Origin: Methanobacteriota archaeon
GTDB lineage: Archaea > Thermoplasmatota > Poseidoniia > Poseidoniales > Poseidoniaceae
Length of the DNA stretch: 34,335 nt
Reading direction: 5' to 3'
NCBI GenBank assembly: GCA_011524855.1
Contig: WTJK01000026.1
Location: 1-34,335 of the forward strand
The notes beneath the pieces are model-generated. The model was given only the letters and a program-made list of their open reading frames with translations, was not told where the DNA came from and searched no databases. A program made the position numbers and the translations under genes. The first letter of the stretch is position 1. Every line of letters begins with the position of its first letter. Positions 7,163 to 15,477 of the stretch are shown here, one piece after another.

Positions 7163-9886
7163 TCAACGCTGTTGCTGCGCACGCTCCAACAAGCCCATGC
7201 GGGGCGCAGCTTCCTCTTCACGCGCCCGGGTAGGTGTCGGGGGCTCGGGTGGTGAACGGCCCGTCAAGAACAAGACCAAGGCACCCACCGCCAACAGCGC
7301 CAAGCCGCCAACCACCCACGTTGTTGGCAACCCTGCTTCGGCCGCTGAACCGTCGTCGGTCGTGAGGGAGGTGTTGCCACCTGCATCGAAAACGAAATTG
7401 ACAACGCTGGTGCGCATCAATTCCTCGTCCCACAAACGAAGTTCGACGGGCACACTGCCGGTCAGCCCGGATGGCACGGCCAACAAACTCACGCATTGAG
7501 CGGCGTTCGGTCCGTCTGCAAGGCAGGAATGGTTGGCAGCGACATCGGCGCCACCCACCAACACCGTGCCGCTTGTGTTGATGTGGCCGTCAGCATCCAC
7601 CACCCGCCACTGCATGGTGGCGGTGTTGGACCCTTCGAGGACCTGGAAAGACGCAATGGACGCCACGGGCGCATCACCCACGGGAGCCACCGTGACGTTC
7701 AGGGGGTGGCCTTGCGTCGTTGCACCATCGCTGACGTTGACCCACACGTTGGTGAGCACACCGTTCCAATCAGGTTCAGGTTCAAGCCGCAGCGTGCCGT
7801 TCACCACCGTGGCTGCCAGTTCGGGGTGGTCATGTTCCACCGTCCACGCAAGGGCATCGCCGTCCACGTCGTAAGCCCACGCAGCAAGGTGAACCTCGAG
7901 CACCGAGTCTTCGTTGACGCTCAATCCGTCCCACATGCTTTGGTTGAGCACCACGGGGTCGTTGACGGGGTTCACCACCAAGGGCACCGTGACTTCCAAC
8001 GGGTCGGTCGTACCGTCCGTGACCATCACGCGAAGCACCACCGAACCGTGTTGGTTGGGCAACGGAGTGATGGTCAAGAGCGTACCCGACAGGGAGAACC
8101 GAACCGGTCCTACCTCGCCGAAGGACTCGTCGTTGATGGTCAATTGAAGCGGCTCACCTTCGGGGTCCTCCACGTGAAGGGCAAGATCAAGCGCACGAGG
8201 TTCGCCGTCTTCGAGGAACTCCTGAATGGGCACCACCTCGATGCTGCGCACCCGGTCATCCACCTCGGTCATCAGCACACGAAGGCTGGTGTTGGCCTCG
8301 TCGACCACACCCCCATCGCTCGCCAAATGAAGTGCGAGTTGACATTCGCCCAACCATTCCTCGTCAAAAGGATGGGTCACCGTCATGGACAAACCGTCGC
8401 CCGAGACCTCTACTGCGAAATGGGTAGCGTTGGGCCCGTTCAAGTTCGCTCCAACGACACGAACCGCTTGCCCGTCGGGGTCGCTGGCCACCTCCGAGAC
8501 GTTGAACACCGCACTGCCGCGTTGCGGCACAAACACGGTGGGTACGGGACTGACGAGTTGCATGGGGGTGTTGGTGCGTTCCACCGTGGTTACGACGGTG
8601 GACGGGGCACCTTCCACGCTGATCTCGAGCCAAGCCTCGTGGACGCCGGGAGCCACGTCGCCCATGGGGTAGGTGCAAACGGCCAGACCCGAGGCGTTGA
8701 GGCTGCCGTTGGCCGGCCAAGCCTCGTCGGTCCAGCCGCACCGAACGGTGACGTCCCATGAAGGCGACAGGTCGTCCGGCGTTGTGCCGTCACGAAGCGT
8801 CCAAGGCACCGAGAGGTTGAGGGTCTGAAGCCCGTCAAGCGCCACGGAAAGGTTGTGAGAGGAGGAGAGGTTCCCGGTTCGCAAGAAATCACTGTTTCGG
8901 AGGTCCTCATCGATGTAGGCGTTGGGATCGCTCACCTGGCGGGGGCCCTCTGCTCGGTTGAAGGCGGCCCGGAAGGCCCCGTGGTCGCCGTGCAACACGG
9001 TGTTGAGGTAGGGAATCACGTGATCTTCCGTCAAATCCAATTGGGCGGTTTGGCTCAGGGTGGGGTCCTCGTTTTCGAAAAACGATGTCGAATCTTGGAA
9101 CTGGAAGTGATCCGCCCCGAGGACATGCATCCACTGCCACCCGATGCCACCGTGGGCCTGAACACGCTCCATGGTGGCTTGCGAGGGCGCCACTTCATCC
9201 ACCGTCCCCGTCAGAAACAAACCGGTGTTGGGTTGAATCGTTTGAGCATCCAACCGATAGGAGTCCCATGAGAAGTCCTCGTCAAGGTCGCTCAAATCCA
9301 TGCCCAAGCCGAACAGGGCACGGGGTGGGTGAACCGTGGAGGCATGGACGGTTTGGTTCCAATACGGGTACGACAGATAGGCCGCCGTTGCACCCTTGCC
9401 GTGACCAGCCAAACCCCAATGCGGCAGGTCGATGTTGCCTGCCGTCCCCATCACGTGCGGGTTGGTTTGGTTTTGTTGAAGCATCACATCGACCACGTCC
9501 GTGACCCGCTCACGAACCTGCTCGAGGTTGGTTTCATCTTGGAACGGCGTCGTCACGATGAGAATGAAGCCTCGCTGTGCAAGCCGTTCACTGAGCAGCA
9601 TGTAACCGTCAATCGCTTCGCCAGAATCGCCAAAGAACAGGACCCAAGGGAAGGGACCGTTGCCCGCCATGTCGGCACCCTCGCCCGCTTCCATGGCAGG
9701 GTAAACCATCCGAACCTCTTCGGAAAACGGCCCATCAAGCCGGAAATCCTGCCAGCCGACCGGGAAGTCCACCCCGTCGTGCGGTGGCTCATAGTCCGTG
9801 CTTTCAGGCAAGACGGCGCTCGCTGGGAGGCTCATGAGCAGCACCACGACGACCGCGACGTGCACCAGGAGGCGTCGGCCGTCCAT
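7163..9886 (-). CDS. Secreted alpha/beta-hydrolase-like protein, nucleophile Ser replaced by Gly, with cadherin-like repeats and C-terminal anchor
   Basis: This is a 907-residue exported protein. Residues 1-24 form a signal peptide. Residues about 45-300 resemble the cutinase/PETase/dienelactone-hydrolase branch of alpha/beta hydrolases. The nucleophile elbow reads GHGKG (161-165) where active enzymes have GHSxG, so position 163 is Gly. The acid (D230 in TGTVDEVAP) and the His (H260 in LGADHF) are both in place. Residues about 400-840 are beta-rich with cadherin/Ig-like repeats (for example NPVNDPVV near 640). A transmembrane helix (about 855-874) and a short charged tail ending in RAQQQR follow. 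The likely topology is an external protein held by its C-terminus. It may be a binding pseudo-enzyme rather than an esterase. No partner genes are evident; it converges with the PKD-protein gene. Confidence 0.85.
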   Translation of the reverse strand: MDGRRLLVHVAVVVVLLMSLPASAVLPESTDYEPPHDGVDFPVGWQDFRLDGPFSEEVRMVYPAMEAGEGADMAGNGPFPWVLFFGDSGEAIDGYMLLSERLAQRGFILIVTTPFQDETNLEQVRERVTDVVDVMLQQNQTNPHVMGTAGNIDLPHWGLAGHGKGATAAYLSYPYWNQTVHASTVHPPRALFGLGMDLSDLDEDFSWDSYRLDAQTIQPNTGLFLTGTVDEVAPSQATMERVQAHGGIGWQWMHVLGADHFQFQDSTSFFENEDPTLSQTAQLDLTEDHVIPYLNTVLHGDHGAFRAAFNRAEGPRQVSDPNAYIDEDLRNSDFLRTGNLSSSHNLSVALDGLQTLNLSVPWTLRDGTTPDDLSPSWDVTVRCGWTDEAWPANGSLNASGLAVCTYPMGDVAPGVHEAWLEISVEGAPSTVVTTVERTNTPMQLVSPVPTVFVPQRGSAVFNVSEVASDPDGQAVRVVGANLNGPNATHFAVEVSGDGLSMTVTHPFDEEWLGECQLALHLASDGGVVDEANTSLRVLMTEVDDRVRSIEVVPIQEFLEDGEPRALDLALHVEDPEGEPLQLTINDESFGEVGPVRFSLSGTLLTITPLPNQHGSVVLRVMVTDGTTDPLEVTVPLVVNPVNDPVVLNQSMWDGLSVNEDSVLEVHLAAWAYDVDGDALAWTVEHDHPELAATVVNGTLRLEPEPDWNGVLTNVWVNVSDGATTQGHPLNVTVAPVGDAPVASIASFQVLEGSNTATMQWRVVDADGHINTSGTVLVGGADVAANHSCLADGPNAAQCVSLLAVPSGLTGSVPVELRLWDEELMRTSVVNFVFDAGGNTSLTTDDGSAAEAGLPTTWVVGGLALLAVGALVLFLTGRSPPEPPTPTRAREEEAAPRMGLLERAQQQR

Positions 9887-9925
9887 GAAATTCCTTCACC
9901 TGCTTCTGCAAAAGAGCCTTCGCCC

Positions 9926-10894
9926 TCATGCGTAGGTCGAGAGGACGTTCTCGGCCACCACCAACTGATGCAACAAGGCCCCGAGCGACGGTAAGGCATC
10001 GGACAATTCGGGTGCCCACAACAAGCGCCAGCACGCCAAGTGTTGAGCGACGAGCATCCACCGCCCGTCGTAGGGTGCCTGCAGCAGCGCGTCAATGCGT
10101 TCATCCACGGTGCCCGCCATGTCGGCATACTGCGCCATGATCAACGGCCCTTCGGGAAGGTCAACTCCGCCATCAAACACCGCGGTGATGCTCGGAGAAT
10201 CGGTGGTGCGACCTTCGTCCCAAGGGCCCTCCAGCAAGGGTCGGCGGCTCTCCTGCGGCACCCAACGGCCGCCTGCTGCCGTCCAGGCCGCTGCCGTGGA
10301 ACGGGCGGCACCCCCACCACCAACAATGCCAAGCACATGCGTTTCAGGGTGGAAGCCGAGATGGACCAACGCATCGAGCAGCCCTTGACCGTCCAATCCA
10401 GCGCTCCACCACCCTTTGCCGTCCCAACGCAAGGCGTTCACACTGCTGATGGCTTCTGAACCGTCCATGGAGGTCACGGCGGTGGAGCGGAGTTGGTGCT
10501 TGAGCGGGGCGGTCAAATTCAACCACACCTCTTCGTTGAACTGACGAGTTGGCAAACGCGAGTCCGGCCTGGCAACCGACATGGGGGGGTGGACGGGGTT
10601 CAGCCGGCCGTCGGTGTCCAATTCGGAAGCGGCCTCAACGGCCCGCTTGATGAGCGTCGAAGTGCGAAATTTGCCGAAGGGCCCGCTGGTGTGGATCCAT
10701 GTTGGTGGGTTGGGAACCGCACCGGCGTAGCCCCAAGCCAGTGCATCGGAGATGGTCGCTGCCTCCACCAGGTCGACCGTCGGAAGAGGGAACGAGTGCT
10801 GTCGTCCAACGTGCGCCGCCACCAAGTGCATCAGGAGGGGAGAGAGGGAGTGGGCAATCGGTTGGCCCGCTACGGCATAACGGAGCGGGGTCAT
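9926..10894 (-). CDS. aroE: Shikimate dehydrogenase, divergent and with an insertion
   Basis: This 322-residue enzyme should reduce 3-dehydroshikimate to shikimate with NADPH in the aromatic amino acid pathway. The start at 10894 (MTPLRYAVAGQPIAHSLSP) matches the family N-terminus. The frame is open upstream to 11050, but that extension overlaps the divergent gene and has no family resemblance. The shikimate-binding SLSP is at 16-19. The catalytic Lys is in NLTAPLKHQ (132), Asn is in SSVNAL (153), the catalytic Asp is in AGLDGQG (168), and the dinucleotide loop is GGGGAAR (192-198). Lys sits about 65 residues later than in compact AroE proteins, so an insertion lies between the first strand and the catalytic loop. 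The usual NTD before the Asp is replaced by GLD. Other aro genes are absent from the window. Confidence 0.85.
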   Translation of the reverse strand: MTPLRYAVAGQPIAHSLSPLLMHLVAAHVGRQHSFPLPTVDLVEAATISDALAWGYAGAVPNPPTWIHTSGPFGKFRTSTLIKRAVEAASELDTDGRLNPVHPPMSVARPDSRLPTRQFNEEVWLNLTAPLKHQLRSTAVTSMDGSEAISSVNALRWDGKGWWSAGLDGQGLLDALVHLGFHPETHVLGIVGGGGAARSTAAAWTAAGGRWVPQESRRPLLEGPWDEGRTTDSPSITAVFDGGVDLPEGPLIMAQYADMAGTVDERIDALLQAPYDGRWMLVAQHLACWRLLWAPELSDALPSLGALLHQLVVAENVLSTYA

Positions 10895-10975
10895 GACCTG
10901 CACAAGCCGGTTCTGCTCATGAAAGAAGCGGCGGTCCGGCCGAACATTGAAGAGGGAGCCGACGATGGTGGAAGC

Positions 10976-11290
10976 ATGGCCAATTCGGTCGGCGCAATGA
11001 CGGGGTTGCTCGGTGTCTACTTGACGTTCAAGATGTGGGTCGAATTTCAAGACGCACTCGGCACCGTCTTCGGCGCCTCATGGGCCGTCATCATTTCCAC
11101 CCTTGTGTTCTTGATTTACCAGTCCAACAAAAACGAGAAGGCCTACGAAGCCTCGTTTGGCCAACTCACCTCTGGACCGCGTGAAATGAAAAAGCAACTC
11201 GAAGCCGAGAACCAACCCCCGCTCCTGTTCATCGGTGGGCTGTACGCCTTCATCGTGGTCGTCTTCGAGATCTTACTCGGCGCCCTTTGA
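10976..11290 (+). CDS. Small membrane protein, unknown, first gene of flotillin cluster
   Basis: This 104-residue protein starts MANSVGAMTG. Hydrophobic stretches lie at about 30-50 (ending LVFLIYQ) and 83-104 (the C-terminus, IVVVFEILLGAL), separated by a charged loop of about 30 residues (about 51-82) containing PREMKKQLEAEN. The ATG at 10976 was chosen because upstream in-frame ATGs (for example 10919) would intrude on the divergent aroE promoter, but the start is not certain. The gene opens a tight plus-strand run with gaps of 12, 12 and 48 bp leading to the NfeD-like and flotillin genes. I do not recognise the family. Position suggests a membrane partner of the flotillin scaffold. Confidence 0.7.
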   Translation: MANSVGAMTGLLGVYLTFKMWVEFQDALGTVFGASWAVIISTLVFLIYQSNKNEKAYEASFGQLTSGPREMKKQLEAENQPPLLFIGGLYAFIVVVFEILLGAL

Positions 11291-11302
11291 CGGTGAACCC
11301 GC

Positions 11303-11578
11303 ATGCCCGGTTTGCTCGACCTGATCCTCATCAAGGACAAGGTCAACGGCGATCGAGACAACATCTTCATGATGCTGTTTGAGAAGGCGTTCATCCTCAT
11401 CGCCTTGCTGGTGGTGTTTTTGATCGCTGTCGCTCTCGGGCTGCCGGATTGGGGTGTGGCGCTGGTGGTCGGTGCCTCGCTGGGTCCCATCGTCTACGGC
11501 CATTATTACGTGATTTACATCCGGCCCCTCAAAAAGCAACAGAACGTTGATGTGCGACGAAAACAACGAACCGGTTGA
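11303..11578 (+). CDS. Small two-helix membrane protein, unknown, second gene of flotillin cluster
   Basis: This 91-residue protein starts MPGLLDLILIKDKVNGDRDN. Two adjoining hydrophobic segments lie at about 24-46 (FEKAFILIALLVVFLIAVAL) and 50-73. A basic C-terminal tail (PLKKQQNVDVRRKQRTG) follows, which would sit in the cytoplasm by the positive-inside rule. It lies 12 bp from each neighbour, so it is clearly operonic. No family is recognised. Its size and topology do not match flotillin, NfeD or stomatin proteins, so it is a candidate accessory subunit rather than a fragment of one. Confidence 0.75.
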   Translation: MPGLLDLILIKDKVNGDRDNIFMMLFEKAFILIALLVVFLIAVALGLPDWGVALVVGASLGPIVYGHYYVIYIRPLKKQQNVDVRRKQRTG

Positions 11579-11590
11579 GGACGTGAAGCC

Positions 11591-12226
11591 ATGTTTGGAT
11601 TTTCATCGATTTTGGAGTATTTCGGTTTGGGCGAAATCTCGGGCATTGACCTGTTTTTCGCCGGCATGGCCGTGGTTGGCACCGTGTTGTTCACGATTTA
11701 CTTCGCCCTCGTGCTTGTCGGTGGCGTTGCGGACGGGTTTGTTGACGCCATCCCCTTCCTCGACATCAACCTCGAAATGGACGCTGAGGGCGTGTTTCAC
11801 ATGCTCACCATCCAAGGCTTGCTGAGCTTCATCATGATGTTCGGCATTTTCGGCCTGGCCGTGTCGCAAAGCGACTACGGCTCCCTGCCTGCCATCTTTG
11901 TTGGCACCGTTGCCGGCATTTCTTCCATGTGGATGGTGGGCAAGGTCTTCCAAGCCATCGCCAGCCTCGAAACCGACGGCACCGTGATTCACAGCGAAGC
12001 GCTCGGAGCCAAGGGCACCGTTTACCGCACCATCCGCCCCGGCCAATCCGGTGAGGTTCAGGTCGAGTTCCAAGACGCCCTGCGCACCTGCGAGGCCGTC
12101 GCCGAGGACGAGGGCATGCAAATCGCCACCGGCAAGTTCGTCGTCGTCACCGGCACCATCGCCGAAATTCTGGTCGTGAAGCCCCTCAAGGTGGCGGATG
12201 CGATCGACCAGCAGGAAGAGGAGTAA
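11591..12226 (+). CDS. NfeD-like / YqiJ-like membrane protein with OB fold
   Basis: This 211-residue protein has three predicted transmembrane helices at about 21-46, 69-93 and 97-123. A soluble C-terminal domain of about 80 residues (about 128-206) is rich in short beta strands (GAKGTVYRTIRPGQSGEV; GKFVVVTGTIAEILVVK), as in the OB-fold end of NfeD and YqiJ/YuaF proteins. Such proteins are regularly encoded next to flotillins and act with them in membrane microdomain organisation. That arrangement holds here, with flotillin 48 bp downstream. The assignment rests on topology, the OB-like C-terminus and the neighbour more than on any single motif. Confidence 0.75.
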   Translation: MFGFSSILEYFGLGEISGIDLFFAGMAVVGTVLFTIYFALVLVGGVADGFVDAIPFLDINLEMDAEGVFHMLTIQGLLSFIMMFGIFGLAVSQSDYGSLPAIFVGTVAGISSMWMVGKVFQAIASLETDGTVIHSEALGAKGTVYRTIRPGQSGEVQVEFQDALRTCEAVAEDEGMQIATGKFVVVTGTIAEILVVKPLKVADAIDQQEEE

Positions 12227-12246
12227 CCGATTTCCGTATGAAATCT

Positions 12247-12252
12247 CTTAAG
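12247..12252 (+). promoter_or_regulatory. TATA-like box ahead of flotillin
   Basis: CTTAAG is centred about 25 bases before the flotillin ATG at 12275, in the 48-bp gap after the NfeD-like gene. It could give the flotillin its own leaderless transcript in addition to readthrough. The evidence is spacing only. Confidence 0.25.
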
Positions 12253-12274
12253 GGAGCAGGCCTTACGTTCCCAC

Positions 12275-13666
12275 ATGGCCTCCATTGGGGAAACCCTTGT
12301 CTTGATTGGGATTGCACTCTTTGTGTTCGTCGTCCTTGCCACGGTGTACATCGCCACCAGCCGATACAAGCTGGCCCCAGCCAACCAGATTTTGGTCGTC
12401 TACGGGAACACGCAAGGTGCGGGAGCGGCAAAGTGTTACCACGGTGGTGGGAAGATCGTCTGGCCCCTCGTCCAAAATTATGCCTTTTTGGATCTTAAAC
12501 CGATGACCATCAACATCAACCTTGAGCACGCACTTTCGCAGCAAAACATCCGCATCAATGTCCCCTCCACGTTTACCATCGGTATTGACACCAAGCCTTC
12601 CATCATGCAAAACGCCGCCGTGCGTTTGCTCAACCTCGACCAGCCAGCCATTGAGGACATGGCCAAGGAAATCATCTTTGGTCAACTCCGTTTGACGGTT
12701 GCCTCCCTGACGATTGAGGAGATCAACGGCGACCGTGAGGCCTTCTTGAGCCAAGTGGTCAACAACGTTGACACCGAACTCCACAAGATCGGCCTCTACC
12801 TCATCAACGTGAACATCACGGACATCACCGACGAAGCCGACTACATCAAGTCGATCGGTGCAAAAGCCGCAGCCGAAGCCATCGCCAAGGCCGATGTCGA
12901 CCGTGCCAACGCCACCCGTGACGGTGCTGTTGGTCAGGCAGAAGCCGACCGAACCCGTGAGATTCAGGTGGCCAAGAACCGAGCCGAATCGGACAAAGGG
13001 CAGAAGGAAGCGGAAGCCGACCGCCGTGTCTACGTCCAGCAACAGGAATCCAAGGCCGTCGAGGGCGAAAACCTCTCACGTGCTGACATCGCCAGCTTCA
13101 ACGCTGACTTGGCCGAGAAAGAAGCCGAGGCCCTCAAGCGTTCGGAAGTCGCCAAGCGCAAGGCTCAGGTGGAGATCGAGAAGGCCCAGTACGAATTTGA
13201 AGGCCAGCGTCTGCGAGCAGAGGAAATCGCTCGAGAAGAGGTGTCAAAACAGCAAATCGAAATCGCTGCCGAGGCTGAAGCAGAACGCCAACGCCGCATC
13301 GCCCAAGGTCAAGCCGACGCTACGCTCGCCGCCTACAACGCCGAAGCAGAGGGACAGCGTGCAGTCTTGGAAGCCAAGGCAGAAGGGTACGCCAAGTTGG
13401 TCCAAAGCGCCGGTGGCGATGCCAAGGCCGCTGCCACCCTGCTGATGGTGGAGAAGATCGAGGAACTGGTCGCTCGCCAGACCGAGGCCATCGCCAACCT
13501 CAAGATCGACAAGATCACGGTGTGGGACTCCGGCAACGGTGGCGAAGGTGGTTCAACCTCCAACTTCATCTCCTCGTTGATTCAAAGCCTGCCGCCGGTC
13601 CATGACGTGGCCAAGATGGCGGGCGTTGACCTTCCCGACTACCTCGGCAAGGTCAACGATGACTGA
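12275..13666 (+). CDS. Flotillin (SPFH-domain membrane scaffold protein)
   Basis: This 463-residue protein has an N-terminal membrane segment (about 7-27). The SPFH/PHB domain opens with YKLAPANQILVVYG (from 31) and runs to about residue 200. A long Ala/Glu/Lys/Arg-rich coiled coil follows (about 205-385), with many AEAEADR-like repeats typical of flotillin/YuaG/YqiK. The C-terminal region (about 386-463) includes a Gly/Ser-rich linker. Family members oligomerise at the inner face of the membrane and organise membrane domains, affecting secretion, signalling and fluidity. It is the last gene of a four-gene membrane cluster. The length and all domains look complete. Confidence 0.93.
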   Translation: MASIGETLVLIGIALFVFVVLATVYIATSRYKLAPANQILVVYGNTQGAGAAKCYHGGGKIVWPLVQNYAFLDLKPMTININLEHALSQQNIRINVPSTFTIGIDTKPSIMQNAAVRLLNLDQPAIEDMAKEIIFGQLRLTVASLTIEEINGDREAFLSQVVNNVDTELHKIGLYLINVNITDITDEADYIKSIGAKAAAEAIAKADVDRANATRDGAVGQAEADRTREIQVAKNRAESDKGQKEAEADRRVYVQQQESKAVEGENLSRADIASFNADLAEKEAEALKRSEVAKRKAQVEIEKAQYEFEGQRLRAEEIAREEVSKQQIEIAAEAEAERQRRIAQGQADATLAAYNAEAEGQRAVLEAKAEGYAKLVQSAGGDAKAAATLLMVEKIEELVARQTEAIANLKIDKITVWDSGNGGEGGSTSNFISSLIQSLPPVHDVAKMAGVDLPDYLGKVNDD

Positions 13667-13726
13667 AGCCCCGCTCCGTTCGATGACCGCGAAACTGCCG
13701 CCCTGCGAGGAAGGTTTACCGTGGGG

Positions 13727-13733
13727 TTCATAG
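13727..13733 (+). promoter_or_regulatory. TATA-like box ahead of fhs
   Basis: TTCATAG is centred about 28 bases before the fhs ATG at 13758, in a 91-bp intergenic gap. It is compatible with a leaderless fhs-pelota transcript. The match is weak and based on spacing. Confidence 0.25.
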
Positions 13734-13757
13734 GCCCAAATCAAGGCACTCGCCACC

Positions 13758-15473
13758 ATGAAGACCGACCTTGAAATCGCACGTGAAGCCACGATGGAAG
13801 CGATTGAAGCCGTGGCTTGGAAGCTTGGTATCTCTGCACACGAGCTGACGCCCATGGGCCAGGGTGTCGCCAAAATCACCTGGGACGCCCTCAAGACACG
13901 GTTCAATCAACCTCAGGGCAACTTGATTCTGGTCACCTCGGTCAACCCCACCCCGTTTGGAGAAGGGAAAACGGTCACGACCATCGGTTTGACGCAAGCC
14001 TTGTGCCACATTGGCCAATCGGCCACCTGCGTGGTGCGGGAGCCTTCCATGGGACCGGTCTTCGGCATCAAAGGCGGTGCAGCGGGAGGCGGCTTCGCTC
14101 AGGTGCTGCCAATGGAAAACATCAATCTCCATTTGACCGGCGACCTGCACGCCGTAACCTCGGCACACAACCTGCTCTCGGCGCTTATTGACAACCACCT
14201 CAAGCATGGCAACGCCTGCAAGTTGGACCCCACCCGCATCAGCTGGCCGCGTGTCGTGGACATGAACGACCGGGCGCTTCGCAACATCACGGTGGGCAAA
14301 GGCGGTCCTGCCAACGGATGGGTCCGAGAGGACCGGTTCGACATCACGGCGGCCAGCGAGGTGATGGCAATCCTGGTGTTGGCACGCGATTACGCCGACC
14401 TTCGAAGCCGACTCGGCAACATCGTGGTGGGCACCTCCACGGACGGCCATCCGGTCAAAGCCGACGACATCGGTGGTGCGGGTGCCATGGCGCTGGTGCT
14501 TCGCCAAGCCTTCTTGCCCAACATCACACAGACCCTTGAGGGCAACCCTGCGTTCATCCACGGTGGACCCTTTGCCAACATCGCACACGGCAATTCAAGC
14601 ATCATCGCCGACCGAATGGCCCTGGCGAGCGCGGATTACGTGGTGACCGAGGCGGGCTTCGGCTCGGACATGGGAGCGGAGAAATTCATGCACATCAAGG
14701 CCGCCACATCCGGAAAAGCACCCGATTGCGTTGTCATGAACGTCACGGTGCGCTCGATGAAGCTCCACGGCGGCGCCTTTGGTGACCGCGGTGGGATCCG
14801 TCCCGACAAAGCGACGCTTGAAGCCGAAAACGTGGCGGCCGTCACGGCTGGAGCCACCACCAACCTTGACCGTCACATCCGCAACATGGCCGGTTTTGGC
14901 GTACCGGTTGTTGTGTCCATTAACCGGTTTTCATCCGACACGGAGGCCGAATTGGAGGCCATCACCAACGCCGCTCATGCCAGCGGAGCAGCCGCCGTGT
15001 GTTTGACAGAGGTGCACGGCAAGGGAGGACCGGGTGGCAGTGATCTCGCCAAAGCGGTGGTCAAAGCGGTCCAGCGCCACGTGGCCGACGGTCGCCCGTT
15101 CGTCCCCCTGTTCGACCAGGACGCAGACGTCCTGGACAAAGCCACCCAGATCGCCACGCGGTTGTACAAAGCGGACGGCGTGGACGTCAGTGCCAAAGCC
15201 CGGCGACAACTTGACCAGATCCGGTCATGGGGTTACGGCCATTTGCCCGTGTGCATGGCGAAAACCCAGTACTCCTTTTCCCACGACCCCGGCCAGCTCG
15301 GCGCCCCCACGGGTTTCGAGGTCCCCGTTCGGGAATTCAGGCTCAACGCCGGTGCGGGCTTCATCGTGGCCATCCTTGGCGACATGATGACGATGCCCGG
15401 CCTGCCCAAGCGGCCGGCAGCCTTGGACATGGACATGGATGAAAACGGGAACCTCATCGGCATGTTTGGGTGA
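13758..15473 (+). CDS. fhs: Formate-tetrahydrofolate ligase
   Basis: This 571-residue enzyme makes 10-formyltetrahydrofolate from formate, ATP and tetrahydrofolate, feeding purine synthesis and other one-carbon reactions in the cytoplasm. The P-loop is PTPFGEGKT (64-72), where most homologues have PAGEGKT. The signature block REPSMGPVFGIKGGAAGGG spans 94-112 and is followed by the family's PMENINLHLTGD stretch. Length is close to the usual 550-560 residues. The enzyme is best known from bacteria. In archaea it is patchy, so a transferred origin is plausible, although base composition looks like its neighbours. Pelota starts 4 bp after its stop, so the two are probably cotranscribed. Confidence 0.95.
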   Translation: MKTDLEIAREATMEAIEAVAWKLGISAHELTPMGQGVAKITWDALKTRFNQPQGNLILVTSVNPTPFGEGKTVTTIGLTQALCHIGQSATCVVREPSMGPVFGIKGGAAGGGFAQVLPMENINLHLTGDLHAVTSAHNLLSALIDNHLKHGNACKLDPTRISWPRVVDMNDRALRNITVGKGGPANGWVREDRFDITAASEVMAILVLARDYADLRSRLGNIVVGTSTDGHPVKADDIGGAGAMALVLRQAFLPNITQTLEGNPAFIHGGPFANIAHGNSSIIADRMALASADYVVTEAGFGSDMGAEKFMHIKAATSGKAPDCVVMNVTVRSMKLHGGAFGDRGGIRPDKATLEAENVAAVTAGATTNLDRHIRNMAGFGVPVVVSINRFSSDTEAELEAITNAAHASGAAAVCLTEVHGKGGPGGSDLAKAVVKAVQRHVADGRPFVPLFDQDADVLDKATQIATRLYKADGVDVSAKARRQLDQIRSWGYGHLPVCMAKTQYSFSHDPGQLGAPTGFEVPVREFRLNAGAGFIVAILGDMMTMPGLPKRPAALDMDMDENGNLIGMFG

Positions 15474-15477
15474 CCGC

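Noticed and set aside
7496-8761. A plus-strand open frame of 421 codons opposite the hydrolase-like gene
   Set aside because: Shadow frame. The minus-strand frame has a signal peptide, a hydrolase fold, repeats and an anchor.
10895-11050. N-terminal extension of aroE by 52 codons
   Set aside because: The family N-terminus begins at MTPLRYAVAGQPIAHS. The extension overlaps the divergent membrane-protein gene and resembles nothing.
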